Assembly: GCF_003966715.1 (NCBI RefSeq)
Contig: NZ_AP018907.1
Location: forward strand, 2,592,001-2,656,000
DNA: 64,000 bases
Source of the DNA: Blastochloris tepida
GTDB lineage: Bacteria > Pseudomonadota > Alphaproteobacteria > Rhizobiales > Xanthobacteraceae
Direction: 5' to 3'
Below are positions 25,599 to 34,147 of this stretch, piece after piece. Below the pieces are notes generated by a model. The model saw nothing but the letters and a program-made list of their open reading frames with translations. It was not told the DNA's origin and did not search any database. A program made the translations under genes and the position numbers. Position 1 is the stretch's first letter. Each line of letters begins with the position of its first letter.

Positions 25599-25898
25599 AT
25601 GGCCGCCAATGCTGAACGCAAGGAACACCCGATCTCGATGCGCCTGCCAGAGGCCGACATCGCGATGATCGATCGTGCGGCTGGTCTGCGCGGCCGGTCG
25701 CGCACGGATTTCGTCCGCGAGGCAGCCGTTCGCGCAGCCGAGGACGTGCTGATGGAAAACCGTCTGATCCGCATGAGTCCGGAAGGCTTTGCCGATTTCA
25801 TGGCGGCGTTGTCGGGGCCGGCGACCGCAGTGCCTGAAATGGTGGATTGTGCGAAGCGGCCGGCCCCGTGGGAACCCGGCTACGTCGCGAAGCGCTGA
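25599..25898 (+). CDS. DUF1778 (TacA-like) antitoxin
   Basis: 99 residues. The N-terminal ribbon-helix-helix is recognisable: KEHPISMRLPEADIAMIDRAA then GRSRTDFVREAAVRAAE. The C-terminal tail (PEGFADFMAALSGPATAVPEM) resembles the part of TacA antitoxins that wraps the GNAT toxin. GGGAGG seven bases before ATG 25599 is a good ribosome site. The gene ends three bases before the toxin start. Confidence 0.9.
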   Translation: MAANAERKEHPISMRLPEADIAMIDRAAGLRGRSRTDFVREAAVRAAEDVLMENRLIRMSPEGFADFMAALSGPATAVPEMVDCAKRPAPWEPGYVAKR

Positions 25899-25901
25899 GC
25901 C

Positions 25902-26411
25902 GTGACACTCTCTGTCCCCGAACCGCTGACGGAGGTCCACGACGTTTCCGAATTCACCTGCGGAAAGCCAACGCTTGACCATTGGCTGAAGACGCGGGCG
26001 CTCTCCAATCAGGAGAAAGGCTTCACAGCCGTCCTGGTTGTCCACGCGGTCGGCCGCGTCGTTGGCTACTATGGTCTCTCGCCGACTGCGGTCGTTCCGA
26101 GTGTTCTGCCGCGATCAATCCGAACGGGTCAGCCACCTGATCCTGTCCCGTGCCTGCTGCTTGGTCAGCTCGCGACCGATATCGGCTGGGCCGGACGCGG
26201 GATCGGGACGGGCTTGGTGAAACACGCGCTCGAGCGCTGTGTGCAGGCAGCGGCACTCGTCGGCGGCCGCGCCCTCATGGTCAATGCAATCGATGCCGAA
26301 GCCGCCGCATTCTGGCAGCGGCGTGGCTTCATTCCCTCAAAGGATGACCCGCTTGTGCTGTTTCGCGCGATCGCCGCGATCGCCGCATCGCTGGCGGCGG
26401 CCCGACGATGA
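25902..26411 (+). CDS. GNAT family (TacT-like) toxin
   Basis: 169 residues from a GTG start, three bases after the antitoxin stop. The N-terminus (FTCGKPTLDHWLKTRA) and the acetyl-CoA loop (ATDIGWAGRGIGTGLVKHAL, residues 91-110) match toxins that acetylate charged tRNA. At the place where TacT proteins usually have the catalytic Tyr (AFY..xGF), this protein reads AFWQRRGF, so Trp138 replaces it. Whether the toxin is active is therefore open. Confidence 0.88.
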   Translation: MTLSVPEPLTEVHDVSEFTCGKPTLDHWLKTRALSNQEKGFTAVLVVHAVGRVVGYYGLSPTAVVPSVLPRSIRTGQPPDPVPCLLLGQLATDIGWAGRGIGTGLVKHALERCVQAAALVGGRALMVNAIDAEAAAFWQRRGFIPSKDDPLVLFRAIAAIAASLAAARR

Positions 26412-26598
26412 CGACGCCGGGGATGTCCCGCTCGATATTGAAATCGGGAGCGTCCGACCAACCCGGCGCGGTGACGTCGGGACTTCACGTCCTTGTCACG
26501 CCGTTCCCTGCCCATTGCCCCGCGAGGCGATTTACATGCCGGCTTGTTTGGTTGTAGCGTTTAATTACGTATGACCTCACAAGGCTGAAAGAGAGACC

Positions 26599-27222
26599 AT
26601 GATCCAGATCACCTACATCAGCCGGGCGACGGCGCCGATGTCGGCGGAAAATCTGCTGGCGCTCCTGCAGCAATGCTTGCCGAACAATGCCAGCCGCGGC
26701 GTAACCGGCATGCTGCTCTATGGCAACGACGCCTTTCTGCAGGTGCTGGAGGGCGACGAACAGGTTGTCGAAGACCTGTTCGAAACGATCAGGAAAGATA
26801 CACGCCACACCGACATCCAATTGCTGCGCCGCAGGCCGATCGAGTCCCGCCAGTACTCCGACTGGAGCATGGGCTTCAAACGGATCTCGGGTCAGGATCT
26901 GCAGAACATCCACGGCCTGAGGAATTTCGGCGAAAGCGATTTCAATTTCGACTATCTGGTCCAGCACGGCAATATTGTCGAAGCGCTCATGGATCACTAC
27001 CGCACGCCCTACTGGGATCCGCTGGTCCGGGAACTGGATGCGAAGGAAAAGGTCGTCGAGCATCTGAGGAAGGCGCTCGCAAGCTCCAGATCGAGCGTTG
27101 AGATCGCCAGCCTGATTCTCGAGAGCGTGATCGATGCGAGCCGGAAGGGCAGCCTGAGCGAGGCGCATCTGCGCCTTTGCGAGTCGGCCCTGAGTTCCCT
27201 GAAAGCCCGTCCCCAGGCGTAG
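26599..27222 (+). CDS. BLUF-domain blue-light sensor
   Basis: 207 residues. Residues 1-95 are a BLUF domain that binds FAD: Tyr6 (ITYISRA), Asn30, Gln48 (FLQVLEG), Trp89 and Met91 (DWSMGF) match the residues of the light-switch hydrogen-bond network. The remaining ~110 residues are mostly helical and charged, with no output enzyme; they probably bind a partner protein. The start at ATG 26599 is clear from the family N-terminus. Light control of surface behaviour or pigment genes is likely but the partner is not visible here. Confidence 0.93.
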   Translation: MIQITYISRATAPMSAENLLALLQQCLPNNASRGVTGMLLYGNDAFLQVLEGDEQVVEDLFETIRKDTRHTDIQLLRRRPIESRQYSDWSMGFKRISGQDLQNIHGLRNFGESDFNFDYLVQHGNIVEALMDHYRTPYWDPLVRELDAKEKVVEHLRKALASSRSSVEIASLILESVIDASRKGSLSEAHLRLCESALSSLKARPQA

Positions 27223-27354
27223 TCTTCAACATCATCGGCTTGCGGCGAACAGATTTGCGGCGAACAGGCTCGCGATAACGGGCGCGGGCGAGCGCGTTCG
27301 CCGCGGCCGGTGCCAGGGGCCGGAGACGGGGGGCGGTGCCAGGGGGGCGATGCC

Positions 27355-28005
27355 GTGTGCAATCTCTACGCCCTCACCAAGGGCCAGACGGCGATTGGCG
27401 ACTTCGTGCGCGCGGTGCGCGACCTGACCGGCAATCTGCCGCCGCTGCCGGCGATCTTCCCCGATCAGGCGGCGCCGGTGGTCCGGCAGATCGGCGATGA
27501 CCGCGAACTGCTGATGATGCGGTGGGGCATGCCCAGCCCGCCGACGATCGCCGGCCCGCCGGTCACCAACATCCGCAACACCGGCTCGCCCTATTGGCGC
27601 CGCTGGCTCGCCCCGGCGCACCGCTGCCTGGTGCCGGCGACGAGCTTCTGCGAATACGCCGACACCAAGCCGCGCAAGACGCCGGTGTGGTTCGCGCTCG
27701 CCGCCAGCCGGCCGCTCTTCGTGTTCGCCGGGCTGTGGACGCCCTGGCACGGCGTGCGCGGCCCCAAGGCGGAGCCGGTGGCGGGCGAGCACCTGCTCTA
27801 CGGCATCCTGACCTGCCCGGCCAATGCCGAGGTCGGCGCCATCCATCCCAAGGCCATGCCGGTGATTCTCACCACGGCGGACGAGATGGATGTCTGGCTG
27901 CGCGCGCCCTGGCCCGAGGCGGCGGCGCTGCAGCGGCCGCTGCCGGACGGTGCATTGCAGGTGGTGGCGCGCGGCGCCCGGCAGGACGAGGGCGAGCCAC
28001 TGTGA
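27355..28005 (+). CDS. SRAP (HMCES/YedK) abasic-site processing protein
   Basis: 216 residues. Proteins of this family use Cys2, exposed after Met removal, to crosslink abasic sites in single-stranded DNA. The GTG at 27355 is followed directly by TGC (Cys2, reading M-C-N-L-Y), and AGGGGGG lies just upstream, so this start is set by chemistry; longer in-frame sequence would bury the Cys. Other family strings are [35 protein letters not shown] and [11 protein letters not shown] with the catalytic His. Confidence 0.93.
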   Translation: MCNLYALTKGQTAIGDFVRAVRDLTGNLPPLPAIFPDQAAPVVRQIGDDRELLMMRWGMPSPPTIAGPPVTNIRNTGSPYWRRWLAPAHRCLVPATSFCEYADTKPRKTPVWFALAASRPLFVFAGLWTPWHGVRGPKAEPVAGEHLLYGILTCPANAEVGAIHPKAMPVILTTADEMDVWLRAPWPEAAALQRPLPDGALQVVARGARQDEGEPL

Positions 28006-28157
28006 GCCTGCGCATGCCGCCGTTGCGGCAGTCCGGTTTGCCGGCGTCGGCCTCCTGTGCGATGGCTGGCGCGGCAGACGTGCATCAACCCCGAGGGCGT
28101 CCGGCCCCGGCGGCTTGCCCGCCGGCCGCGCCCTCCCCCGCCCGGGAGACGCCCCCC

Positions 28158-29072
28158 GTGTCCAACACCGACGACATTCCCTTCGACCGGACGCCGGTTG
28201 CCGCCGGCACCCTCGAGGCCGTGGCGCCCGGCGTGCGCCGCCTGATCGCCGCCAATCCCGGCCCGTTCACCTATACCGGCAGCTGCAGCTACATCGTCGG
28301 CCGCGGCAAGGTGGCGATCATCGACCCCGGGCCGGACGATCCCGCCCACATCGCCGCGCTGCTCGATGCGGTGCGCGGCGAGACGGTGACGGACATCTTC
28401 GTCTCCCACACCCACCGCGACCACAGCGACGGCGTCGCCGCGCTCAAGGCCGCAACCGGCGCACGCGTGCTGGCGGCAGGGCCGCACCAGACGGCCCGGC
28501 CGCTCCATATCGGCGAGACCAACCCGCTCGATGCCGCGGCCGATCACGACTTCCGCCCCGACCTCGCGCTGCCGGACGGCGCGGTGGTGACCGGCCCGGA
28601 CTGGACGATCGAGGGGGTGGCCACCCCCGGCCATACGGCCAACCACATGGTGTTCGCACTGCGCGAGGCCGGTGTGCTGTTCACCGGCGACCACATCATG
28701 GCGTGGTCGACCTCGATCGTGGCGCCGCCGGACGGCGCGATGGCCGACTACATGGCCTCGCTGAAGAAGCTGCGCGGCCGGCCGGAGACGGTCTACCTGC
28801 CCGGCCACGGCGCGCCGGCCCGCGAGGCGCCGCGCTTCCTCGAAAGCTACATCCGCCACCGCGAGGGCCGCGAGGCCTCAATCCTGCACCGGCTGCGCAA
28901 GGGCGAGGCCGACATCCCGACGCTGGTGCGGGCGATCTATATCGGCATCGACCCGCGGCTGATGGGACCGGCCGGCCTGTCGGTGCTGGCGCACCTGGAG
29001 GATCTGGTGGCGCGCGGCGTGGTGCTCACCGAGGGTGCGCCCTCGATCGCCGGCCGCTACCGGCTGGGGTGA
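28158..29072 (+). CDS. MBL-fold metallo-hydrolase (LACTB2-like)
   Basis: 304 residues from a GTG start (GGGAG about 10 bases upstream). The metal motif is SHTHRDH (His84, His86, Asp88, His89), with further ligands in ATPGHTANH and FTGDHIM and a C-terminal YLPGHGAPA. The last ~60 residues look like the winged helix of LACTB2-type RNases/hydrolases (GLSVLAHLEDLVARGVVL). The substrate is not evident. Confidence 0.9.
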   Translation: MSNTDDIPFDRTPVAAGTLEAVAPGVRRLIAANPGPFTYTGSCSYIVGRGKVAIIDPGPDDPAHIAALLDAVRGETVTDIFVSHTHRDHSDGVAALKAATGARVLAAGPHQTARPLHIGETNPLDAAADHDFRPDLALPDGAVVTGPDWTIEGVATPGHTANHMVFALREAGVLFTGDHIMAWSTSIVAPPDGAMADYMASLKKLRGRPETVYLPGHGAPAREAPRFLESYIRHREGREASILHRLRKGEADIPTLVRAIYIGIDPRLMGPAGLSVLAHLEDLVARGVVLTEGAPSIAGRYRLG

Positions 29073-29195
29073 TACCACCCCACTGACGTCTTGCTGACAC
29101 GGCGCTGACAGCGCCGGTCAGGGCACCGTCAGCCCCCCTCGGGCAAGGATGCTGCACAGGCCACGCCGGGCCGGCATCGCCGAGGGGAGCCCATC

Positions 29196-30488
29196 ATGAC
29201 GAGACACGTCCGCCCGCAGGAGGTTCGCGCCGTCGCGGCCGAGAATCCCGCACCGCAGGCCGGCGAGGTCATGGTGTGGGACCGCGCGGTGCGGCTGTTC
29301 CACTGGCTGCTGGCGGCCGCGGTGTTCGCGGCGCTCGCCACCGGCTTCGTCGCGCCGCGGCCGTGGCTCGATGCGCATGTGGTGCTCGGCACCGCCGCCG
29401 CCGCGCTGGTGCTGTTCCGGCTGGTGTGGGGCGTGCTCGGGCCGACCTACGCACGCTTCGCGAGCTTCCCGCCCGATCCGCGCGCCGCCCTCGCCCATGC
29501 CGGCGCCATGCTGCGCGGACGAACGATTCATGATGCGGTTTCCGGGAGATCACTGCGTGATCCCGGAAACGAACTCGCCGAAAATCCTGGCCCGGAAGGC
29601 GGATTTTCGGCGAGCGGAATGCGGATCTCCGGCTTGATCAGCCGGAATCCGCATTTCCTCGGCCACAATCCGCTCGGCGCGATGATGGTGGCGACGCTGC
29701 TCGTCGTCATCGCCGCGCTCACCGTCACCGGCGTCGTCATGCTCGGCGGGCTCGCCAAGGAGGGGCCGCTCGCGGCAACGACCAGCTTCGCCGCAGGCAC
29801 CACCGCCCGCGACATCCACGCGGCGCTGGGCTGGCTCATCCTGGCGCTGGCGGTGCTGCACATCACCGGCGTGCTGATCGAGGGCCGGCGCGAAGGGCAG
29901 AGCCTGGTTTGGGGCATGGTCACCGGGCGCAAGGCCGCGGTGCCGGGCGCGGTGACGGCGCCGGAGCGCGCGGCACGCCCGCGCCTTGCCGCCGCCATTC
30001 TCGCCGCGCTCGCGGCGGTGCTGGTGCCGGCGATCGTGATGGCCTCGCGCCAGCCGGCGGCCGGCGTGCCGACTGCGCCGCTCGATCCGTTCTATGTGCG
30101 CGAATGCGGCTCCTGCCATTCGCCGCACCATCCCAGCATCGCGCCGGCCGCCACCTGGGCCGGGATCGTCGACCACCTCGCCACCCATTTCGAGGAGGAT
30201 GCGAGCCTCAGCGAGGCCGATACCGCGCGGCTTTCCGCCTATCTCGCCGACAATTCGGCCGAGCGGTTCGACACCAAGGCCGCCAATCTGCTGCGCACGC
30301 CGAGCGCCGATGCGCCGCTGCGCATCACCGCCACCGCGGGCTGGACGCGGTTGCACCGCGGCGTTCCCGCCAGCGCCTTCACCGCCCGCGCGGTGGGTGG
30401 CCGGCTCAACTGCTCCGCCTGCCACGCCGACGCCGAAACCGGCCGCTTCGCGGCCCGCGCCATCGCATTGCCAAAGGAGACACACTGA
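29196..30488 (+). CDS. Cytochrome b561 fused to diheme cytochrome c, with P1 element inserted in frame
   Basis: 430 residues. Residues ~25-245 form a b561-type membrane domain with heme-b histidines His36, His61, His208 and His222. After a further membrane segment (~264-285), a periplasmic domain carries two c-heme sites, CGSCH (304-308) and CSACH (406-410), as in DHC cytochromes. Between MLRGR and HFLGHNPLG the protein has about 40 extra residues (113-152) encoded by a P1 palindrome; relatives go directly from one to the other. It starts an operon with SHP and DHC genes, forming a membrane-to-periplasm electron chain. Confidence 0.9.
   Translation: MTRHVRPQEVRAVAAENPAPQAGEVMVWDRAVRLFHWLLAAAVFAALATGFVAPRPWLDAHVVLGTAAAALVLFRLVWGVLGPTYARFASFPPDPRAALAHAGAMLRGRTIHDAVSGRSLRDPGNELAENPGPEGGFSASGMRISGLISRNPHFLGHNPLGAMMVATLLVVIAALTVTGVVMLGGLAKEGPLAATTSFAAGTTARDIHAALGWLILALAVLHITGVLIEGRREGQSLVWGMVTGRKAAVPGAVTAPERAARPRLAAAILAALAAVLVPAIVMASRQPAAGVPTAPLDPFYVRECGSCHSPHHPSIAPAATWAGIVDHLATHFEEDASLSEADTARLSAYLADNSAERFDTKAANLLRTPSADAPLRITATAGWTRLHRGVPASAFTARAVGGRLNCSACHADAETGRFAARAIALPKETH
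29534..29655. repeat. P1 element inside a coding sequence
   Basis: All three hairpins are present: A (29536-29571, CGGTTTCCGGGA...CCGGAAACG), B (29575-29613, TCGCCGAAAATCC...GGATTTTCGGCGA), C (29618-29655, AATGCGGAT...ATCCGCATT). No stop codon occurs in the reading frame of the host gene. Confidence 0.9.
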
Positions 30489-30490
30489 CC

Positions 30491-30892
30491 ATGCGACTGC
30501 TCATTCCCGCCGCCATCCTGCTCGGCTCGACCGTCACCGCCTTCGCCCTGACCCCGTCGCAGACCACGATCCTCAAGCCCTACGTGTCCAGCGCCCAGCC
30601 GGGCTTCACGCCCTCGGCCGAGCGCGGCCGCGCCTTCTTCTTCGCCAATCACGGGGGCGGCAAGGCCGACACGCCCGCCTGCACCTCGTGCCACACCACC
30701 GACCTGAAGAAGCCCGGCCAGACCCGCGCCGGCAAGGCGATCGACCCGATGGCGCCCTCCGTCGTGCCCACGCGCTACAGCGATGCGGCGGAGGTCGATA
30801 AGTGGTTCCGGCGGAACTGCAAGGACGTGCTCGGCCGCGAATGCACCGCCGAGGAGAAGGCCGACGCGCTGGTGTTCCTGTTCGGATTGTGA
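30491..30892 (+). CDS. SHP-like cytochrome c (DUF1924)
   Basis: 133 residues with a signal peptide (to about residue 19, TAFA). One heme site, CTSCH (Cys64, Cys67, His68), lies in the middle of the protein; the context GRAFFFANHGGGKADTPACTSCH and PSVVPTRYSDAAEVDKWFRRNC matches the sphaeroides heme protein family, whose heme binds oxygen and other small ligands. It begins two bases after the preceding stop, so it is co-transcribed with the cytochrome b-c fusion; DHC is the known redox partner. Confidence 0.9.
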   Translation: MRLLIPAAILLGSTVTAFALTPSQTTILKPYVSSAQPGFTPSAERGRAFFFANHGGGKADTPACTSCHTTDLKKPGQTRAGKAIDPMAPSVVPTRYSDAAEVDKWFRRNCKDVLGRECTAEEKADALVFLFGL

Positions 30893-30902
30893 GGAGAGAC
30901 CG

Positions 30903-31514
30903 ATGCCGACCCTGTCCCGCCGCATCGCGTTTGGCGTGCCGCTGATCGCCGGCCTGCTGACCGCCACCCCGCTCTTCGCCGATGGCCTGCGCGTTCCGCC
31001 GGTGAACGATCCGGTGGTGGCGAAGGAATGCGCCTCCTGCCACATGCTCTACCCGGCCGGGCTGTTGCCCGCCCGCTCGTGGAGCGCGCTGATGGCGAAC
31101 CTGAAGGATCATTTCGGCGACAATGCCGAGCTCGACGCCGACACCACCAAGCGCATCACCGATTATCTCGTCGCCAATTCCGCCGAGACCGTGCCCGGCC
31201 GGCGCGGTCGCGACCGCCATTCGTGGCTCGGCGACTGGTGGCACGGCGACCGCCACCACGACGAAGGCCGCCACGGCGAGCGCGTGCGGTGGCGCGATGA
31301 CGATGGACGCGACGCGAGCCGCAATCCCGCTGGCACCGCGACGCCGTCGGTGGTGCCGACCCGCATCACCCAGCTCGACTGGTTCAAGCGCAAGCACGAA
31401 AAGCGCGACCGCATCGCACCGGCGACGCTGAAGAAGAAGGGCGCGAAGTTCGCCGGCGACTGCAAGGCCTGCCACCAGGACGCCGAGCGCGGCATCTTCG
31501 AGGATGATGACTGA
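30903..31514 (+). CDS. Diheme cytochrome c (DHC)
   Basis: 203 residues. A signal peptide is followed by CASCH (Cys43, Cys46, His47) and, near the C-terminus, CKACH (Cys187, Cys190, His191). The spacing and RSWSALMANLKDHFGDNAELD match DHC-type cytochromes. A His/Arg/Asp-rich stretch in the middle (WWHGDRHHDEGRHGERVRW) is an odd insertion-like segment. GGAGAG precedes the ATG. Third gene of the b-c fusion/SHP/DHC operon; the TGA stop abuts P1-like sequence. Confidence 0.9.
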   Translation: MPTLSRRIAFGVPLIAGLLTATPLFADGLRVPPVNDPVVAKECASCHMLYPAGLLPARSWSALMANLKDHFGDNAELDADTTKRITDYLVANSAETVPGRRGRDRHSWLGDWWHGDRHHDEGRHGERVRWRDDDGRDASRNPAGTATPSVVPTRITQLDWFKRKHEKRDRIAPATLKKKGAKFAGDCKACHQDAERGIFEDDD

Positions 31515-31540
31515 AACGGCTTTCGGGTGATCGGCTCGGC

Positions 31541-31577
31541 CTTCCTTCCCTCTCCCGCAAGGGGAGAGGGAAGGAAG
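31541..31577. terminator. Bidirectional hairpin between convergent genes (P5-like)
   Basis: CTTCCTTCCCTCTCCC and its inverse GGGGAGAGGGAAGGAAG form a ~16-bp stem with loop GCAA. It lies between the convergent DHC and YchJ-like genes, where it could stop transcription from both sides; there is no clear T-run. Confidence 0.5.
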
Positions 31578-31624
31578 CGGCATCCGGCCGATGATCCTTC
31601 CAGCCCATTCAACCGAATTCCGCG

Positions 31625-32011
31625 TCACGCCTTCCTGCGTTCGGGGCGATAGAACCAGCGCCCACCTTGCTTGCGGAACAGCGAGCGTTCGCGGTGCGTC
31701 TCCTCGCGGCCGCCGTTGCGGCGGAAGCTGGCGATGAACTCGACCACGCCCTTGTTGCCCTCCTCCGAACTCGCCTGCACCTTGAGGCCGGTGAAGGTCG
31801 AGGTGCGCATCCACGCGCGGGCGACGTCGTGGTCGAAATCATAGCGGCGCTGCGGATCGGTGGTGGCGAGGATGTAGTCGAAATCGCCGCGGGCATAGGC
31901 CGTGTAGCGCGAGCGCATCAGCGCCTCCGGCGAGCCGGCCTCTACCTCTCCCGCCAAGAGCGGCCCGCAGCATTGGTCGAACGGCCGGCCGGAACAGCAC
32001 GGGCACTCCAT
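31625..32011 (-). CDS. YchJ-like (UPF0225) SEC-C motif protein
   Basis: 128 residues. It begins with a cysteine-rich zinc-binding motif (ECPCCSGRPFDQCC) followed by the family block EALMRSRYTAYARGDFDYILATT and ends with FRKQGGRWFYRP, close to YchJ. AAGGAG nine bases before ATG 32011 marks the start, and Met-Glu-Cys directly precedes the motif. Function is unknown; the fold is NTF2-like. Confidence 0.88.
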   Translation of the reverse strand: MECPCCSGRPFDQCCGPLLAGEVEAGSPEALMRSRYTAYARGDFDYILATTDPQRRYDFDHDVARAWMRTSTFTGLKVQASSEEGNKGVVEFIASFRRNGGREETHRERSLFRKQGGRWFYRPERRKA

Positions 32012-32354
32012 AGGACACTCCTTGACTCCGAAATTCCCTGAACCGTCGCGGAATGGCCTTTCCGCGTACCCGTCCGATCCGGCCTGCTCCGGGCTCGAAG
32101 GGACGGCGGTCCGCCGCCCCGGCGAGACGAACAGTGCCAAAACCGGCGCCCCGGCCGCAAGGCGGGCGAGCGCGCCCCACGCCTCCCCCGCTTGGCCCGA
32201 TCGGGCAACCCATGTGCTCGAGCCCGGGCCGACGGGTGGGCTTTGCCGGCCGGACATCGTATAGGTTGCGCCGCTCTCCCCGGCGCGCCCCCGGCTCGGG
32301 GTCTTCGCTTCACCTCGGCGCCGCCGGGTCTTTCCTCCCGGCCCGCGGCATTTC

Positions 32355-33191
32355 ATGATGCGCGCGATGGAACAGTTCGCACATCATCGGCGGCGCGGCA
32401 TCGCCCATTCGACCAATCTCGTGGGGCGGTCGCCGGACTGGCTGGGAAGTTGCGCCTTCAACGATGCGCCGACGCCGCTGCACATCTGGGGCGTGCGCGA
32501 GATGAACCCCAGCCTGTTCACCATGCTGGAGCAGGCGGGCGACCTCGCCGAGGCGGGCGAAGCGTTCTTCTGCTACATGAATGCAATGTTCGGCCTCGAT
32601 CCCGAGCAGCGCAACGCCACCCCCGGCGGCAAGCGGCGCTACCGCTCGTCCTTCCTGCGGCTGATCCAGGGCTGGAGCTTCGACAGCAACGGCCCGGAGG
32701 GCGCCGTGCTGAAGGGCTGGGTGGAGAGCCGGTTCGGCGTCTGCCCCTCCTTCCACAAGGAGGCGATCGAGCAGGTTTCGGGCCCGGCCTGGGAAACCTA
32801 TGTGGAGGAGAAGATGTCGAGCCTCTTCCACAACAACGCCATCTGGGTGCAGCTCGACCTGCTGTTCGAATTCTGCCAATGGGCCATCCGGCGCTTCGCC
32901 TTTCCCGGCGAGACGCATCTGACGCTCTATCGCGGCGTCAACGCCTTCGACGAGCATTGGGTGGTCGAGCGGACGGACAAGCACGCGGCGGTGGTCCGGC
33001 TCAACAATCTCGTCTCGTTCTCCTCCGAGCGCGACGTCGCCGACTGCTTCGGCGACAGGATCCTGACCGCGCGCGTGCCCGTCAGCAAGATCGTGTTCTT
33101 CACCGGCCTGCTGCCCTCGCATCTGTTGAAGGGCGAGCGCGAGTATCTGGCGATCGGCGGCGAATTCCGGGTGAGCGTCGACTATGTTTGA
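32355..33191 (+). CDS. draT: NAD+-dinitrogenase reductase ADP-ribosyltransferase
   Basis: 278 residues. DraT attaches ADP-ribose from NAD to an arginine of the nitrogenase Fe protein, switching nitrogenase off when ammonium or darkness signals arrive. The ADP-ribosyltransferase R-S-E triad is visible as LTLYRGV, SFSSERDVA and GEREYLAIGG. The N-terminal THSTNLVGRSP-like block and FAFPGETHLTLYRG are family-typical. It is followed after 12 bases by draG. The start could be ATG 32355, 32358 or 32367; no strong ribosome site is visible. Confidence 0.95.
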   Translation: MMRAMEQFAHHRRRGIAHSTNLVGRSPDWLGSCAFNDAPTPLHIWGVREMNPSLFTMLEQAGDLAEAGEAFFCYMNAMFGLDPEQRNATPGGKRRYRSSFLRLIQGWSFDSNGPEGAVLKGWVESRFGVCPSFHKEAIEQVSGPAWETYVEEKMSSLFHNNAIWVQLDLLFEFCQWAIRRFAFPGETHLTLYRGVNAFDEHWVVERTDKHAAVVRLNNLVSFSSERDVADCFGDRILTARVPVSKIVFFTGLLPSHLLKGEREYLAIGGEFRVSVDYV

Positions 33192-33203
33192 GGACATCGC
33201 CGC

Positions 33204-34115
33204 ATGAGCGCGCCAGAGACCGGACCCGGCATCGAGGACCGCGCGCTTGCGGCCTATCTCGGCTTCGCCATCGGCGACGCGCTCGGCGCCACCGTCGAGT
33301 TCATGACCAAGGGCGAAATCGCGGAACGGCATGGCGTGCATCGCGACATCGTCGGCGGCGGCTGGCTGCGGCTGAAGCCCGGGCAGGTGACCGACGACAC
33401 CGAGATGACACTGGCGCTCGGCCGCTCGCTCATCCGCAAGAGCGGGCTGGACATCCGCGACGTGTGCGAGGAATTCGCGGCGTGGCTCAAGACCGGCCCG
33501 GCCGATGTCGGCAACACCTGCCGGCGCGGCATCCGCCGCTACATCCTGGAGGGAACCGTCGAGGGCGTGTTCTCGGAAGGCGACGCCGGCAACGGCGCCG
33601 CCATGCGCGTGCTGCCGGTGGCGCTGGCGACGCTCGGCGAGCCCGGCCGGGCCGAGGCCTGGACGCTGGCGCAGGCGCGCGCCACCCATCATCACCCGCT
33701 GTCGGACGATGCCAGCCTCGCGCTGGTCCGCATGATGCACGGCCTGCTCAATGGGCAGGGCAAGGAGGTCGTACGCGACGAGGCCGAGGCCCTGGTGGGC
33801 CGGCACCGGGCGTTCCGCTTCGCGCCCTATCCCGGGCAGTGCTCGGCCTTCATCGTCGACACCATGCAGACCGTGCTGCACCACTATCTCGGCGCGGAGT
33901 CGTTCGCCGAGTGCGTCGTGCAGACCGTCAACCAGGGCGGCGACGCCGACACCACCGGCGCGATCGTCGGCATGCTGGCCGGCGCCACCTATGGGCTCGA
34001 CGCCATTCCCGAGCGCTGGCTCACGCGGCTCGACCGCACCGTGGCCGGCGCCATCCACGCGCAGGCGCCGCGGCTGCTGGCGATCGCGCAGACCGCCGGC
34101 CGCGAAGGGATTTGA
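33204..34115 (+). CDS. draG: ADP-ribosyl-[dinitrogen reductase] hydrolase
   Basis: 303 residues. DraG removes the ADP-ribose added by DraT and reactivates nitrogenase. The binuclear Mn site is formed by VTDDTEMTLALG in the N-terminal part and QGGDADTTGAIVGMLAGA in the C-terminal part; GFAIGDALGATVEFM is the opening family motif. It forms an operon with draT. The TGA stop is the first part of TGATACGGTTT, the edge of a P1-like sequence. Confidence 0.96.
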   Translation: MSAPETGPGIEDRALAAYLGFAIGDALGATVEFMTKGEIAERHGVHRDIVGGGWLRLKPGQVTDDTEMTLALGRSLIRKSGLDIRDVCEEFAAWLKTGPADVGNTCRRGIRRYILEGTVEGVFSEGDAGNGAAMRVLPVALATLGEPGRAEAWTLAQARATHHHPLSDDASLALVRMMHGLLNGQGKEVVRDEAEALVGRHRAFRFAPYPGQCSAFIVDTMQTVLHHYLGAESFAECVVQTVNQGGDADTTGAIVGMLAGATYGLDAIPERWLTRLDRTVAGAIHAQAPRLLAIAQTAGREGI

Positions 34116-34147
34116 TACGGTTTGCGGGTGATCGGCTCGGTCCCCTT

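Noticed and set aside
26412..26598. Small gene or regulatory RNA between the GNAT toxin and the BLUF gene
   Set aside because: Only a short, relatively AT-rich promoter-like stretch is visible; no clear -35/-10 pair or hairpin could be fixed.
32012..32354. Sigma54 promoter for draT
   Set aside because: A TTGGCCCGATCGGGCA string near 32192 has the wrong spacing (GG-N9-GC).
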